Origin: an uncultured Eubacteriales bacterium
GTDB lineage: Bacteria > Bacillota > Clostridia > Christensenellales > Aristaeellaceae
Length of the DNA stretch: 6,510 bases
Assembly: GCA_900548125.1 (NCBI GenBank)
Contig: URJN01000129.1
Span: 1 to 6,510, forward strand
Direction of reading: 5' to 3'
Of the stretch, positions 1-5,974 are shown piece by piece. The notes under the pieces are model-generated. The model was not told the origin of the DNA. It was given only the letters and a program-made list of their open reading frames with translations, and made no database searches. The position numbers and the translations under genes were made by a program. The first letter of the stretch is position 1. The number at the start of each line of letters is the position of its first letter.

Positions 1-108
1 GATGCAGATTCTTCCGCATACCCAATCTTTTTTGACCGTGAAAACCAATCCTGATACAAAAACCAATTCCAAAAACAAGTTTGAAACCCGTTTGGAAAAA
101 TCTGCATC
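1..108. repeat. 15-bp imperfect inverted repeat at the left edge
   Basis: GATGCAGATTYTTCC occurs on the plus strand at 1-15 and on the minus strand at 94-108, with 14 of 15 positions identical and the first 10 perfect. The roughly 78 bases between the arms are A-rich on the plus strand (T-rich on the minus strand) and contain several ATTGG-containing copies on the minus strand. No gene is visible in 1-116. The left arm starts at the window edge, so the repeat may extend further. It could be the two ends of a small non-coding repeat element or a long RNA hairpin. Its identity is unknown. Confidence 0.4.
71..93 (-). terminator. weak candidate intrinsic terminator after the 172-aa secreted protein gene
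   Basis: Read on the minus strand, about 25 nt after the stop codon of the gene at 117-635, a 9-bp stem (AAACGGGTT / AACTTGTTT, two G-U pairs) closes on a 3-nt loop and runs into a T-rich tail. The stem is poor in GC, so termination strength is doubtful. The position at the end of a gene run and the T-rich tail favour it. Confidence 0.35.
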
Positions 109-116
109 ATCTCGGT

Positions 117-635
117 TTACTTGGTGCCACGCTCCGGCAAATTCGCCCAGATATACAGCCAGCCCATGTCCAGTTCACAACGCTTTTCGTTATATAGCTT
201 CATCGCATACGGTTTTACATTCTTCCGATGCTCCACGCTTGCGTCATAGGCATCCGCCAGCTCCTCGGCAAAGTCTTCCGCACCTTCTCCGTTTGGAAAT
301 ACAGCCTTCAAAATTGTGCTGATCTGTGTTTCGAGCGGTTCTTCTGCCTTCATCTGGAAAGCGAATCGTTCCGGTCTGCCGTCCTTTTGGGTTGTCAGGT
401 TGAAAAATCCTTCGTCGGATCTCACTGTGTACTTGGAAATCAGCGGATCATACTCTCCTGTGTATTCCTCGATGGTACACGCATTTGGCAACCAGTCTGC
501 TTCTTTTAGCAAAGTGCAAGTCTGTTCAACCCATGTTCCGGCGTCCATTTCTTCAGCCAGAGCTGCGCAGGAAAAACATACCGCGAGAAAAGTTGCTGCA
601 ATCATCGTCTTTCGTACATTGCTCAGCTTTTTCAT
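117..635 (-). CDS. secreted protein of unknown function, 172 aa
   Basis: I do not recognise this family. Residues 1-27 form a clear Sec signal peptide: basic start MKKLSNVRK, hydrophobic core MIAATFLAVCFSCAA and a likely cleavage after ALA. The cysteines in the core are not preceded by a proper lipobox (LAVC, CFSC), so a soluble exported protein is more likely than a lipoprotein. The mature part is acidic, about 145 residues, with three cysteines (C40, C53, C153), of which two could form a disulfide, and a central stretch (about 68-115) that alternates like beta strands before helices at about 118-150. The start at 635 is supported by GAGGT six bases upstream. The gene follows the 111-aa membrane protein gene by 77 bases with no clear promoter between them, so it is probably the last gene of the hpf transcript. 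Confidence 0.75.
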   Translation of the reverse strand: MKKLSNVRKTMIAATFLAVCFSCAALAEEMDAGTWVEQTCTLLKEADWLPNACTIEEYTGEYDPLISKYTVRSDEGFFNLTTQKDGRPERFAFQMKAEEPLETQISTILKAVFPNGEGAEDFAEELADAYDASVEHRKNVKPYAMKLYNEKRCELDMGWLYIWANLPERGTK

Positions 636-666
636 CGCTTGACCTCGAAGATTCTATTTTTCTCCG

Positions 667-704
667 CGCACGCAACCGCATGCGTCAGGAAGCGCGCCGC
701 TTCC
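667..704 (-). other. two tandem hairpins between the membrane protein and secreted protein genes
   Basis: In the minus-strand transcript, a GGAAGC/GCTTCC stem with a 5-nt loop (688-704) is followed by a 7-bp CGCATGC/GCGTGCG stem with a GGTT loop (667-684). The second stem contains a G-U pair that pairs only in minus-strand RNA, which fits transcription in that direction. No T run follows (the next bases are A-rich), so these are not ordinary intrinsic terminators. They may be mRNA processing or stability elements. Confidence 0.3.
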
Positions 705-712
705 GGGAATGT

Positions 713-1048
713 TCAGTCTACGGAATCCTCCGCGCCGTCTTCACTCCGTCTGGCGCCGGATTCTTCTTCCGCGAGCGCCAGTTTTCCGATTTCTTCTTCT
801 GTCAGCCCTGCCAATGCGCCTTCATACATCGTCTCTTGCGGGGTCACTTCTTCACCCTCCGCCTGCTGTGCGCTTTCTTCGGGCTGCGGGGTTTCTTCGG
901 GCATCGAGGTCTGCTCCACGGCCGGGGTCGCTGTCGCCTCGGTTATGGGCTGTGCAGTACCGCTGCCCCTCGTCAAACAAATCAAACCGATTACAGCGAC
1001 CAGTGCAATCGCTAAGACGACGACTGCAATTTTTGTACCCTGCTGCAT
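713..1048 (-). CDS. small single-pass membrane protein of unknown function, 111 aa
   Basis: I do not recognise this family. After a short MQQGTK start, residues 7-25 form one strong transmembrane helix (IAVVVLAIALVAVIGLICL). Residues about 30-70 are a linker rich in Pro, Glu, Thr and Gln, and the tail carries a short predicted helix (LTEEEIGKLALAEEE) and an acidic end. The expected topology is a cytoplasmic N-terminus with the acidic tail outside. The ATG at 1048 is chosen because AAGGGTGAG lies just upstream at suitable distance. An in-frame GTG at 1057 would add only three residues, and its nearest purine-rich site abuts it. The gene lies 97 bases after hpf with no convincing promoter or terminator between, suggesting read-through from the hpf promoter. 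Confidence 0.65.
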   Translation of the reverse strand: MQQGTKIAVVVLAIALVAVIGLICLTRGSGTAQPITEATATPAVEQTSMPEETPQPEESAQQAEGEEVTPQETMYEGALAGLTEEEIGKLALAEEESGARRSEDGAEDSVD

Positions 1049-1067
1049 CGGACTCACCCTTTCTTTT

Positions 1068-1090
1068 TTTCCCGTCTCTGACCCGGGAAA
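1068..1090 (-). other. hairpin just upstream of the 111-aa gene's ribosome binding site
   Basis: TTTCCCG and CGGGAAA form a perfect 7-bp stem with a 9-nt loop in the 97-base gap between hpf and the membrane protein gene. On the minus strand it is followed by A residues, so it is not an intrinsic terminator. It ends about 8 bases before the AAGGGTGAG ribosome binding site and could influence translation or mRNA stability. The rest of the gap shows nothing identifiable. Confidence 0.25.
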
Positions 1091-1145
1091 TCACTCGTCG
1101 TTACGCGTTCCTGCGCCGCTCTCAGCTCAGACCCGCGGTTTTAGC

Positions 1146-1685
1146 TTATTCCAGTTCGATCAGACCGCAGCCGCCGTCCTTGCGGCGATAAACCGTTGCG
1201 ACCTTGCCGGACTCTACGTTGTTGAACATGTAGAACGTATGTCCCAGCATGTCCATTTCCAGAATCGCGTCCTCCACGCTCATGGGCTTGGACGCATAGT
1301 GTTTAATGCGGACGACGGTTTCCTCTTCGTCATCGTCATCCGTCTCCGGCGTGGCTTCCGCCACCGGCGGTTTCTTTCTCAAATCACGAGCCAGACGCGT
1401 TCTGAGCTTCTTCATCTGACGCTCCAGAACATCTATACCCTTATCCAGCGCAGGGAGGGAAATCTCCCGCTCCTGGTTTTCTGTGCGAAGCGTGTGACCC
1501 ATATAGGGCATGGTCAACTCGACCTTGTAGGTGTTCTTCTGTTCGGTAATGCGAACGCCGATCACCGTATCGCCCTCGGCCTCATCCTTGAAATAGGCAT
1601 CCATGCGCTGATGAATCCTGCGCTCCATCGTTTCCACAATGCCGGCGGGAACATGCGCGTCTTTAATCACAAACTTTGTAATCAT
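1146..1685 (-). CDS. hpf: ribosome hibernation promoting factor, long form
   Basis: This 179-aa protein is a long-form HPF (YfiA/RaiA family), which in stationary phase or stress binds the 30S decoding site and pairs ribosomes into inactive 100S dimers through its C-terminal domain. Residues 1-105 match the N-terminal beta-alpha-beta-beta-beta-alpha ribosome-binding domain, with the basic helix around 88-105 (RQMKKLRTRLARDLRKK). An acidic linker follows (115-123, DDDDEEE). Residues 124-179 form the short C-terminal dimerisation domain, recognisable from VVRIKHYASKPMSVEDAILEMDMLGHTF and the FxN...VYRRKDGGCGLIE ending. The start at 1685 is set by AAAGGAGG eight bases upstream (1694-1701). An upstream in-frame extension to 1805 would run through the promoter and is not used. 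The gene has its own sigma-A promoter and probably heads a transcript with the two genes downstream. Confidence 0.95.
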   Translation of the reverse strand: MITKFVIKDAHVPAGIVETMERRIHQRMDAYFKDEAEGDTVIGVRITEQKNTYKVELTMPYMGHTLRTENQEREISLPALDKGIDVLERQMKKLRTRLARDLRKKPPVAEATPETDDDDEEETVVRIKHYASKPMSVEDAILEMDMLGHTFYMFNNVESGKVATVYRRKDGGCGLIELE

Positions 1686-1754
1686 GAAACCGGCCTCCTT
1701 TGCCTTGGGATTGCCTTTTAGAATGGATTTTTTTCTCTTTATCTTTTCTCCTTT

Positions 1755-1766
1755 CTGTATATACAG
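1755..1766. promoter_or_regulatory. 12-bp perfect palindrome at the hpf transcription start, possible operator
   Basis: CTGTATATACAG is a perfect palindrome that overlaps the last base pairs of the hpf -10 box and covers the expected start of transcription, a position typical for repressor binding. Together with the -10 it contains TATACTGTAT, the same 10-mer found at the padR promoter. Binding by a regulator is inferred, not shown. Confidence 0.4.
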
Positions 1767-1793
1767 TATACAAGTTTTGGCATTTTTCTTCAA
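1765..1793 (-). promoter_or_regulatory. sigma-A promoter of hpf
   Basis: On the minus strand, TTGAAG (1788-1793) and TATACT (1765-1770) are separated by exactly 17 bases, matching the -35/-10 consensus at 4 and 5 of 6 positions. Transcription would start near 1758, giving a purine-rich leader of about 73 bases before the hpf start codon. It lies in the gap between the Nudix gene and hpf. Confidence 0.75.
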
Positions 1794-1804
1794 GTTAAAT
1801 CGCA

Positions 1805-1826
1805 TGTTGATTGTAAGAAATCAACA
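1805..1826 (-). other. 8-bp hairpin overlapping the Nudix stop codon
   Basis: TGTTGATT and AATCAACA pair around a 6-nt loop, and the stop codon of the Nudix gene sits inside the first arm. The stem is AT-rich and is not followed by a T run, so it is at best a weak terminator or a 3'-end stabilising hairpin between the Nudix gene and the hpf promoter. Confidence 0.3.
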
Positions 1827-2402
1827 ATCGTTCGCCCTGTTAAGAAGTTTTTGGTAGATGGGCATCATATCCTTTTCCCTGACATATTTCTCAAGCTGCG
1901 CAATCGGAATCCAGCCCACCGCGCTGTTTTCGTCCTCCGCGATGCGCAGGGGCAGTGTGTCGTCTGCCTCAAACAGATACGATATGTTCAGATGCAGATG
2001 GCTCGCCACCATCTGACCGCGCTTCTGATGCGCCCATACCGGAAGCACCTCAAGCGAAGCCGCGCCCGCGCCCAGCTTTTTCAGGTTCTGAATGCCAGTT
2101 TCCTCCTGCGCTTCCCGCCGTGCGACCGCCTCAAAATCGCCGTCGCCGTCCGCATGACCGCCCGTCCACGCCCAGCTCTGATAGATTTTGTGGAACGCCA
2201 TCAGCATCTTAGTTCGATTCCGATTGACGATGACGGAGGACGCTGTCATGTGCGCATAGCTGCATTCGCGCAGAAGCAGGCGATCGCCTTCCCGCTCCAT
2301 GAGCGTCAGAATCTCCCGCTTTTCGCTTTCTTCCCGTGCGTCCTTCGGTATATACAGTTCAACTTCTTTTTTCCAATCCTGCGGAATGTTCGGGTTTTTC
2401 AT
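1821..2402 (-). CDS. Nudix hydrolase
   Basis: This 193-aa protein belongs to the Nudix family, which hydrolyses a nucleoside diphosphate linked to another group, using a divalent metal. The Nudix box is at 82-104: G82, then R96-E97 and E100-E101 with G103-I104 (REAQEETGI), so the metal-binding glutamates are present. The first glutamate of the textbook box (G-x5-E) is G88 here. From memory, the GGHADGD... form with a non-Glu there is common in a clostridial branch, so the protein is probably active. The start at 2402 is chosen because AAAGGGA lies 5 bases upstream and the promoter -10 at 2449-2454 covers the more upstream ATG at 2453. The substrate cannot be read from the sequence. The gene seems to be a single transcription unit. 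Confidence 0.9.
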   Translation of the reverse strand: MKNPNIPQDWKKEVELYIPKDAREESEKREILTLMEREGDRLLLRECSYAHMTASSVIVNRNRTKMLMAFHKIYQSWAWTGGHADGDGDFEAVARREAQEETGIQNLKKLGAGAASLEVLPVWAHQKRGQMVASHLHLNISYLFEADDTLPLRIAEDENSAVGWIPIAQLEKYVREKDMMPIYQKLLNRANDC

Positions 2403-2448
2403 GGCTGTCCCTTTCTGATGAATCGTGTTCCTCATTTTTCCCGCTTTC

Positions 2449-2478
2449 AGCATATCACAAAAGGCGCATCCCGCGCAA
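2449..2478 (-). promoter_or_regulatory. promoter of the Nudix gene, extended -10 type
   Basis: On the minus strand, TGATATGCT gives an extended -10 (TATACT-like TATGCT at 2449-2454, preceded by TG). A poor -35, TTGCGC (2473-2478), lies 18 bases upstream. Transcription would begin near 2442, about 40 bases before the chosen start codon. The -35 falls in the loop region of the terminator of the preceding gene. Confidence 0.5.
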
Positions 2479-2491
2479 GCAGAATACGCCT
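2459..2491 (-). terminator. candidate intrinsic terminator of the SH3-domain gene
   Basis: On the minus strand a 13-bp stem with several G-U pairs (arms 2479-2491 and 2462-2474) closes on a TTGC tetraloop and is followed by TTTT. It lies about 85 bases after the stop codon of the SH3-domain gene. The short T run makes it moderate in strength. It overlaps the Nudix promoter. The rest of the gap 2492-2575 has only a small CATCC/GGATG hairpin. Confidence 0.55.
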
Positions 2492-2575
2492 CAATTCAAT
2501 TGCGAAGCAGGAACACATCCGCCGGATGCCCTTCATTTTCCCGCGCTTATCAACCGATTTTCGCTTCCCGCATCT

Positions 2576-3490
2576 TCAGCCGTTTCCATGCGTAAACTCA
2601 AGCCATTCTCCCTGAGGCATCATCAAGACGATGACGTTTTCATCAATATTCTGACTATTCTCGATGCTGACAATCCAGCAGATGCCGTCGTAATTTCCGT
2701 CGCCGAATATCGAAAGCCGGATATCCGCGTTCAGCTTTTCAAGAGCTTCCCGCGTGCGATGTTCTTCCGACATCCGAGTTTTCAGATACGCCCGCCCTTC
2801 GTCCGTCGTCGTCAGCAGGTCAAGTGCTTTTTCATACGCCTGCTCATGGGTCAGCTCGTCCTCCGTCGGCAGATAAATCCATCTTTCCACGCGCTCCGCC
2901 TCTCTGACGCGGACATGGTCTCTGCGAATCAACCCTCCCGCATATTCGTTTTCTTCGCTCAGGTCGTTCACATAACCCTTTCTGAGGATATCGCCGTCAT
3001 ATTCCGCCCGCTCGATTTGCAGCCACTTGTCGCTGATGCCGATTACGTTTACAACCTCGTCCTTCGGAATGAGCCGAAGCTCTTCGCTTCCCGTGTCGCA
3101 TGCCGCGTAAACCGGCGCATCCTTTTTCATCTCGACGACCCCTTCAACCCACGGGACTGCCCGCAGCGCATTCGCGCCGTAACGCAGATCCTCCGCACGC
3201 ATATAGCCCGTCAGTGCCGCTTTTCCCTGACCCGTCCGAACCTCGACCATGCCGTTTTCCATCACATTCATCACCTCGGTTCGCGTGCCGCTGTAATAAT
3301 TCATCCATACGCCGCTCTTTTCGTCCGCTTCCCGATACATCGGCACAGTTTCCTTTTCCTTCTTTGGTGCACAGACCGCAACGCCCGTCCGCGGGGTCAC
3401 GATATCCGAGCTGTATACGTTTTGCGCCCATGCCGGACAGACCGTCAGCAGGCAAATCAGTGCCGTCAGCAAAATCCAAATGCGTTTCAT
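2576..3490 (-). CDS. secreted protein with two SH3-like domains, 304 aa
   Basis: A Sec signal peptide is clear at residues 1-22 (MKRIWILLTALICLLTVCPAWA, cleavage after AWA), so the protein acts outside the membrane. Residues about 35-105 and 117-178 look like two bacterial SH3-type beta-barrel domains: each carries the pattern of a short 'PMYREAD' or 'APVYAACD' strand, a 'GTRTEVMNVMENGMVEVRTG' or 'KDEVVNVIGISDKWLQIE' turn-and-strand, and a closing 'GYMRAEDL' or 'GYVNDLSE'. Such domains usually bind cell wall peptides. Residues about 208-304 form a separate C-terminal domain with helix LTHEQAYEKALDLL and strands ending in EWLEF; this part resembles the PepSY-like tails of clostridial secreted proteins, but I am not sure. 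No catalytic domain is seen. The start at 3490 is supported by GGGAGGG six bases upstream. Confidence 0.75.
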   Translation of the reverse strand: MKRIWILLTALICLLTVCPAWAQNVYSSDIVTPRTGVAVCAPKKEKETVPMYREADEKSGVWMNYYSGTRTEVMNVMENGMVEVRTGQGKAALTGYMRAEDLRYGANALRAVPWVEGVVEMKKDAPVYAACDTGSEELRLIPKDEVVNVIGISDKWLQIERAEYDGDILRKGYVNDLSEENEYAGGLIRRDHVRVREAERVERWIYLPTEDELTHEQAYEKALDLLTTTDEGRAYLKTRMSEEHRTREALEKLNADIRLSIFGDGNYDGICWIVSIENSQNIDENVIVLMMPQGEWLEFTHGNG

Positions 3491-3582
3491 GTTTTTCCCT
3501 CCCGATTTTTGATTGTGAAGTGCCTTTACTGATCAGACGATACAGACCTTGCCAAAATTTCATCATTTTGCTCACGCGGGCG

Positions 3583-3610
3583 ATTTTACATTCTTTCTCC
3601 TGTATACCAA
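3583..3610 (-). promoter_or_regulatory. candidate promoter of the SH3-domain gene
   Basis: On the minus strand, TTGGTA (3605-3610) and TAAAAT (3583-3588) are 16 bases apart, with 4 and 5 of 6 consensus matches. Transcription would start near 3576, leaving a leader of about 85 bases before the start codon at 3490. The -35 overlaps the T run of the preceding operon's terminator. No better promoter is visible in the 118-base gap. Confidence 0.4.
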
Positions 3611-3641
3611 AAAGAGCGCGCCGCTTTCGCGGCACGCCCTC
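3609..3641 (-). terminator. strong intrinsic terminator of the padR operon
   Basis: On the minus strand, 8 bases after the stop codon of the last small membrane protein gene, a GC-rich 13-bp stem (arms 3629-3641 and 3612-3624, with a few G-U pairs) closes on a stable GAAA tetraloop and ends in TTTTT. This is a classic Rho-independent terminator and marks the end of the four-gene operon. Confidence 0.9.
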
Positions 3642-3649
3642 GCAGGGGG

Positions 3650-3871
3650 TCACATTTTAACGGCGTCTTTCTCGAATCGAATGCCGTATTTGAACAGGAA
3701 GCCCAGAACCAGCACAGCCGCGCAGACCCACGGTGCCAGCAGCAGCGCGACCAGCGCATACAGCGCAGGCACATCCGCAACCTTCTCGTTGGGCGACGTC
3801 ACGATAACGCGCAAAACCGTCAGCTGTCGGAAGGCATTGATTGCGTTGTTCTTGATTGTTTCAAAATCCAT
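3650..3871 (-). CDS. small DUF4342-like membrane protein, 73 aa (second of two)
   Basis: The sequence has a short helical, mildly basic N-terminus (MDFETIKNNAINAFRQL), a strand-like stretch (VLRVIVTSPNEKVADVP) and a hydrophobic segment at about 37-60 (ALYALVALLLAPWVCAAVLVLGFLF), then a short basic/aromatic tail (KYGIRFEKD). This layout, with VxVP before a hydrophobic region containing 'LLAPW', is what I know of DUF4342 proteins, whose function is not established. The hydrophobic part is long enough for one membrane helix or a tight hairpin. The start at 3871 has GGAGG eight bases upstream, directly after the stop codon of the preceding gene (TAAGGAGG), implying tight co-translation. It is a diverged paralogue of the gene before it and the last gene of the operon. 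Confidence 0.75.
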   Translation of the reverse strand: MDFETIKNNAINAFRQLTVLRVIVTSPNEKVADVPALYALVALLLAPWVCAAVLVLGFLFKYGIRFEKDAVKM

Positions 3872-3884
3872 TCTGCCTTCCTCC

Positions 3885-4076
3885 TTATGCTTTCACGACG
3901 CGCACCCGCATGCCCGCGAGTACCACCAGCACCGCCGTCAGGATGGCAAGGCGAATGCTCGCCAAACCTGCCAGCACGGCAAGCCACATCGGCACCTTCA
4001 CAAACGTGCGTCCATGGCCTTCAACCACCAGTCGGCTTCCGAAAACCAAGCTCAGAATTTCTTTGATTTGTTCCAT
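3885..4076 (-). CDS. small DUF4342-like membrane protein, 63 aa (first of two)
   Basis: A 63-aa protein with an amphipathic N-terminal stretch (MEQIKEILSLVFGSRLVVEG), a 'GRTFVKVP' strand and a hydrophobic block at 30-56 (MWLAVLAGLASIRLAILTAVLVVLAGM) interrupted by one Arg, ending in RVRVVKA. It aligns with the next gene from the VP motif onward (KVPMWLAVLAGLAS against DVPALYALVALLLA) and to the closing basic strand, so the two are paralogues by duplication. The family call (DUF4342-like) rests on this pattern. The start at 4076 is preceded by GGGAG ten bases away, a weaker site than its neighbours have. It lies 41 bases after the HAAS-Toastrack gene. A role in anchoring or signalling at the membrane with that protein is inference. 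Confidence 0.7.
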   Translation of the reverse strand: MEQIKEILSLVFGSRLVVEGHGRTFVKVPMWLAVLAGLASIRLAILTAVLVVLAGMRVRVVKA

Positions 4077-4117
4077 CTATGTTTTACTCCCGGCTGAAAA
4101 GCCAAGCGTTCGTAGGG

Positions 4118-5974
4118 TTACAGCCTTGTAATCATCAATTTGCCGCTCATGGTATCCATGTGGATGGGCAGAGCGCATGTGCCGTAGCGGTTCGGTCCGA
4201 ATTCATTGATGATTCGCCCGCTCATGCTGCTCATATCGGCGACAAATCCGCGGATATCGCTCGGCAGCGTCACGCGGGCATTGCCGCTGACCGTGCTGAG
4301 CTGAATCCTGTTGGTCGGGGCGACGGTGCAGATGAGTTCAACGCCGCCGGATACGCTGTTGATTTCCCATTCCTCGCACGCGCCTTCAACGTGCGCCTTA
4401 CCGGAAACCACGCTGACGCTCGCCCTGTTCGCGTCGCAGGAAACAAACTGCTTGCCCGAAACCGTCGTCACGGATACATCGCCCGCGCATGCGCTGACCG
4501 TCGCGTCGCCGGAGATGGACGTCACACTGATTTCCTTGGCGCGGATGCCCGGGTCAGGCTCAATCCGCACGCTTCCCGACGTCGTGTTGACCTTGACCAT
4601 ATCCACGTCGATAGCATAGAGCTTGATATCGCCGGACGTCGTGCCGATTTCGTAATCCGCCGCATAGCCACGCGGCACACAGACGGTCACCTTGCCGCCC
4701 TCTTTCTTGAAGACGGAGAAGAACGTCTTGAACACATCCGGATTATTCCGGTCGATGGTCAGCTTATGGTTTTCACAGACCATGCTCGGCTGAATCGCAT
4801 CATTATCTTCGGCTTCCCACTTGACCACGACATCCGGTTCGTCGGAATTCTTGACGGTCACGTCGTCGGCATCGAGCTTGATGCTGATTTCGCGCAGACC
4901 CGCCGCCGGAAAACGCTGAACGATGACCATATCGGGCTGACCCTCCATCGGGCGGGCAGTCGTTTTTTTCTCCTCCGCCTGACGGTCAGCATCGCGTGCG
5001 GCTTCTTCCGCATCGCGGACAACCGCATCCAAATCAATATCCTCGTCTGCGTTTTCGTCTGTCTGGCCGAGTTTTTTGCCCATCTCGTTCAGCTCTTTGG
5101 TCACTGCCGCCATTTCATCCATCAGCGAATCGAAATCGGATTCCTTTTCTTCGGGCTTTTTGACCTCCGCCGCTTCTTCCGCTTCCTTGGTCGCTTCGGT
5201 TACTTCGGCTTCCTTGGCGGCAATGTCGGCGAGCTTCTTTTCCATTTCGTCCGCTTCGTTTTCCATCGCGTAGGCCTTGGCGCGGAGCTGTCTTGCGCCC
5301 TCCTGATCGCCCGCCGCCTGCTTGATTTCCGCTTCGGCGCGGATATCCTGCGCACGCTTGCGCAGCGCCGCCGGCGCCTTGGGGCTTTCCTTCTTCTCGT
5401 CCGGCTCAACGATGATTTTGCCCAGGTCTATGACGATTTCACCCTTGTCGCCCGACAGCTTGTCGATTGCCTTGCCCGCCGCCTTCTGCGCGTCGCTCAG
5501 CCCTTTGCCGACAACCTTGCCGATTCCGCCGATAACGCCGCCGGTCATGCCGTCCACCTGCTTGACCAGCTTCTGCGCCTGCGGCATGATTTGCTTGCCC
5601 ATGTCGCCCAGTGCGCCGAACGCCTTGCCCAGCGCTTCGCCGAGGTCGGGCACATCCTGCGCCTTTTTCTCGGTGTCTGCCTCAGCGTCCTTCGGTTCTT
5701 CGGTTTCTTCCGCCTTCGGCTCTTCGGGCACGTTCGGAACATCCTGCTCCCCGCCGTCCTGCGCGTTCATCTCTTTGAGCAGGCTCTGCACGTCGCCCAG
5801 CGAAGCGGCAACCTCTGCGAAGGCTTCCTCCTCCGTCTTGCCCTGACGCACGGAATCCTCATAACGCGCCTGCGCGTTTGCCATCATCTCATCGCGGAGG
5901 GCGAGATTATCCGCCGTCATTTTCATGTCCGAAAAAATATCATCGATCAATCTGCGAATTTTCTTATCCATCAT
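4118..5974 (-). CDS. HAAS-like / coiled-coil / Toastrack (DUF4097) protein, 618 aa
   Basis: Residues 1-70 form a helical HAAS-like domain (related to the DUF1700 N-terminus): KIRRLIDDIFSDM, then EEEAFAEVAASLGDVQSLLKEM. After an acidic Pro/Glu linker (72-107), residues 108-175 are rich in Gly/Ala and hydrophobic every few positions (LGKAFGALGDMGK, GGVIGGIGKVVGKGL), and could be membrane-active amphipathic helices. Residues about 200-335 are a charged coiled coil. Residues 349-618 form a Toastrack (DUF4097) beta-repeat domain with nine x-S-G-x turns at S447, S466, S488, S506, S524, S542, S563, S585 and S610. No transmembrane helix or signal peptide is seen, so it is probably cytoplasmic. The start at 5974 overlaps the padR stop (ATGA) with GGAGG ten bases upstream; the ATG at 5971 is an alternative one codon downstream. 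Known members of these families take part in envelope-stress sensing; the exact role here is inferred. Confidence 0.85.
   Translation of the reverse strand: MMDKKIRRLIDDIFSDMKMTADNLALRDEMMANAQARYEDSVRQGKTEEEAFAEVAASLGDVQSLLKEMNAQDGGEQDVPNVPEEPKAEETEEPKDAEADTEKKAQDVPDLGEALGKAFGALGDMGKQIMPQAQKLVKQVDGMTGGVIGGIGKVVGKGLSDAQKAAGKAIDKLSGDKGEIVIDLGKIIVEPDEKKESPKAPAALRKRAQDIRAEAEIKQAAGDQEGARQLRAKAYAMENEADEMEKKLADIAAKEAEVTEATKEAEEAAEVKKPEEKESDFDSLMDEMAAVTKELNEMGKKLGQTDENADEDIDLDAVVRDAEEAARDADRQAEEKKTTARPMEGQPDMVIVQRFPAAGLREISIKLDADDVTVKNSDEPDVVVKWEAEDNDAIQPSMVCENHKLTIDRNNPDVFKTFFSVFKKEGGKVTVCVPRGYAADYEIGTTSGDIKLYAIDVDMVKVNTTSGSVRIEPDPGIRAKEISVTSISGDATVSACAGDVSVTTVSGKQFVSCDANRASVSVVSGKAHVEGACEEWEINSVSGGVELICTVAPTNRIQLSTVSGNARVTLPSDIRGFVADMSSMSGRIINEFGPNRYGTCALPIHMDTMSGKLMITRL

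Noticed and set aside
651..656. TAGAAT as a -10 box for the 172-aa secreted protein gene
   Set aside because: No -35 lies at a suitable distance, and transcription from it would start inside or past the gene's ribosome binding site.
639..1721. A 360-codon open frame on the plus strand across hpf and its downstream gene
   Set aside because: It lies antisense to a well-supported hpf gene and an adjacent membrane protein gene, has no good ribosome binding site, and its translation looks like an antisense product rich in His, Arg and Phe.
1686..1805. N-terminal extension of hpf to 1805
   Set aside because: It runs through the sigma-A promoter and leader, whereas the ATG at 1685 has AAAGGAGG at ideal spacing and begins exactly at the conserved start of the HPF fold.
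2336..3532. A 398-codon open frame on the plus strand opposite the SH3-domain gene
   Set aside because: It is antisense to a gene with a clear signal peptide and ribosome binding site, and crosses the intergenic terminator and promoter; no domain is recognisable.
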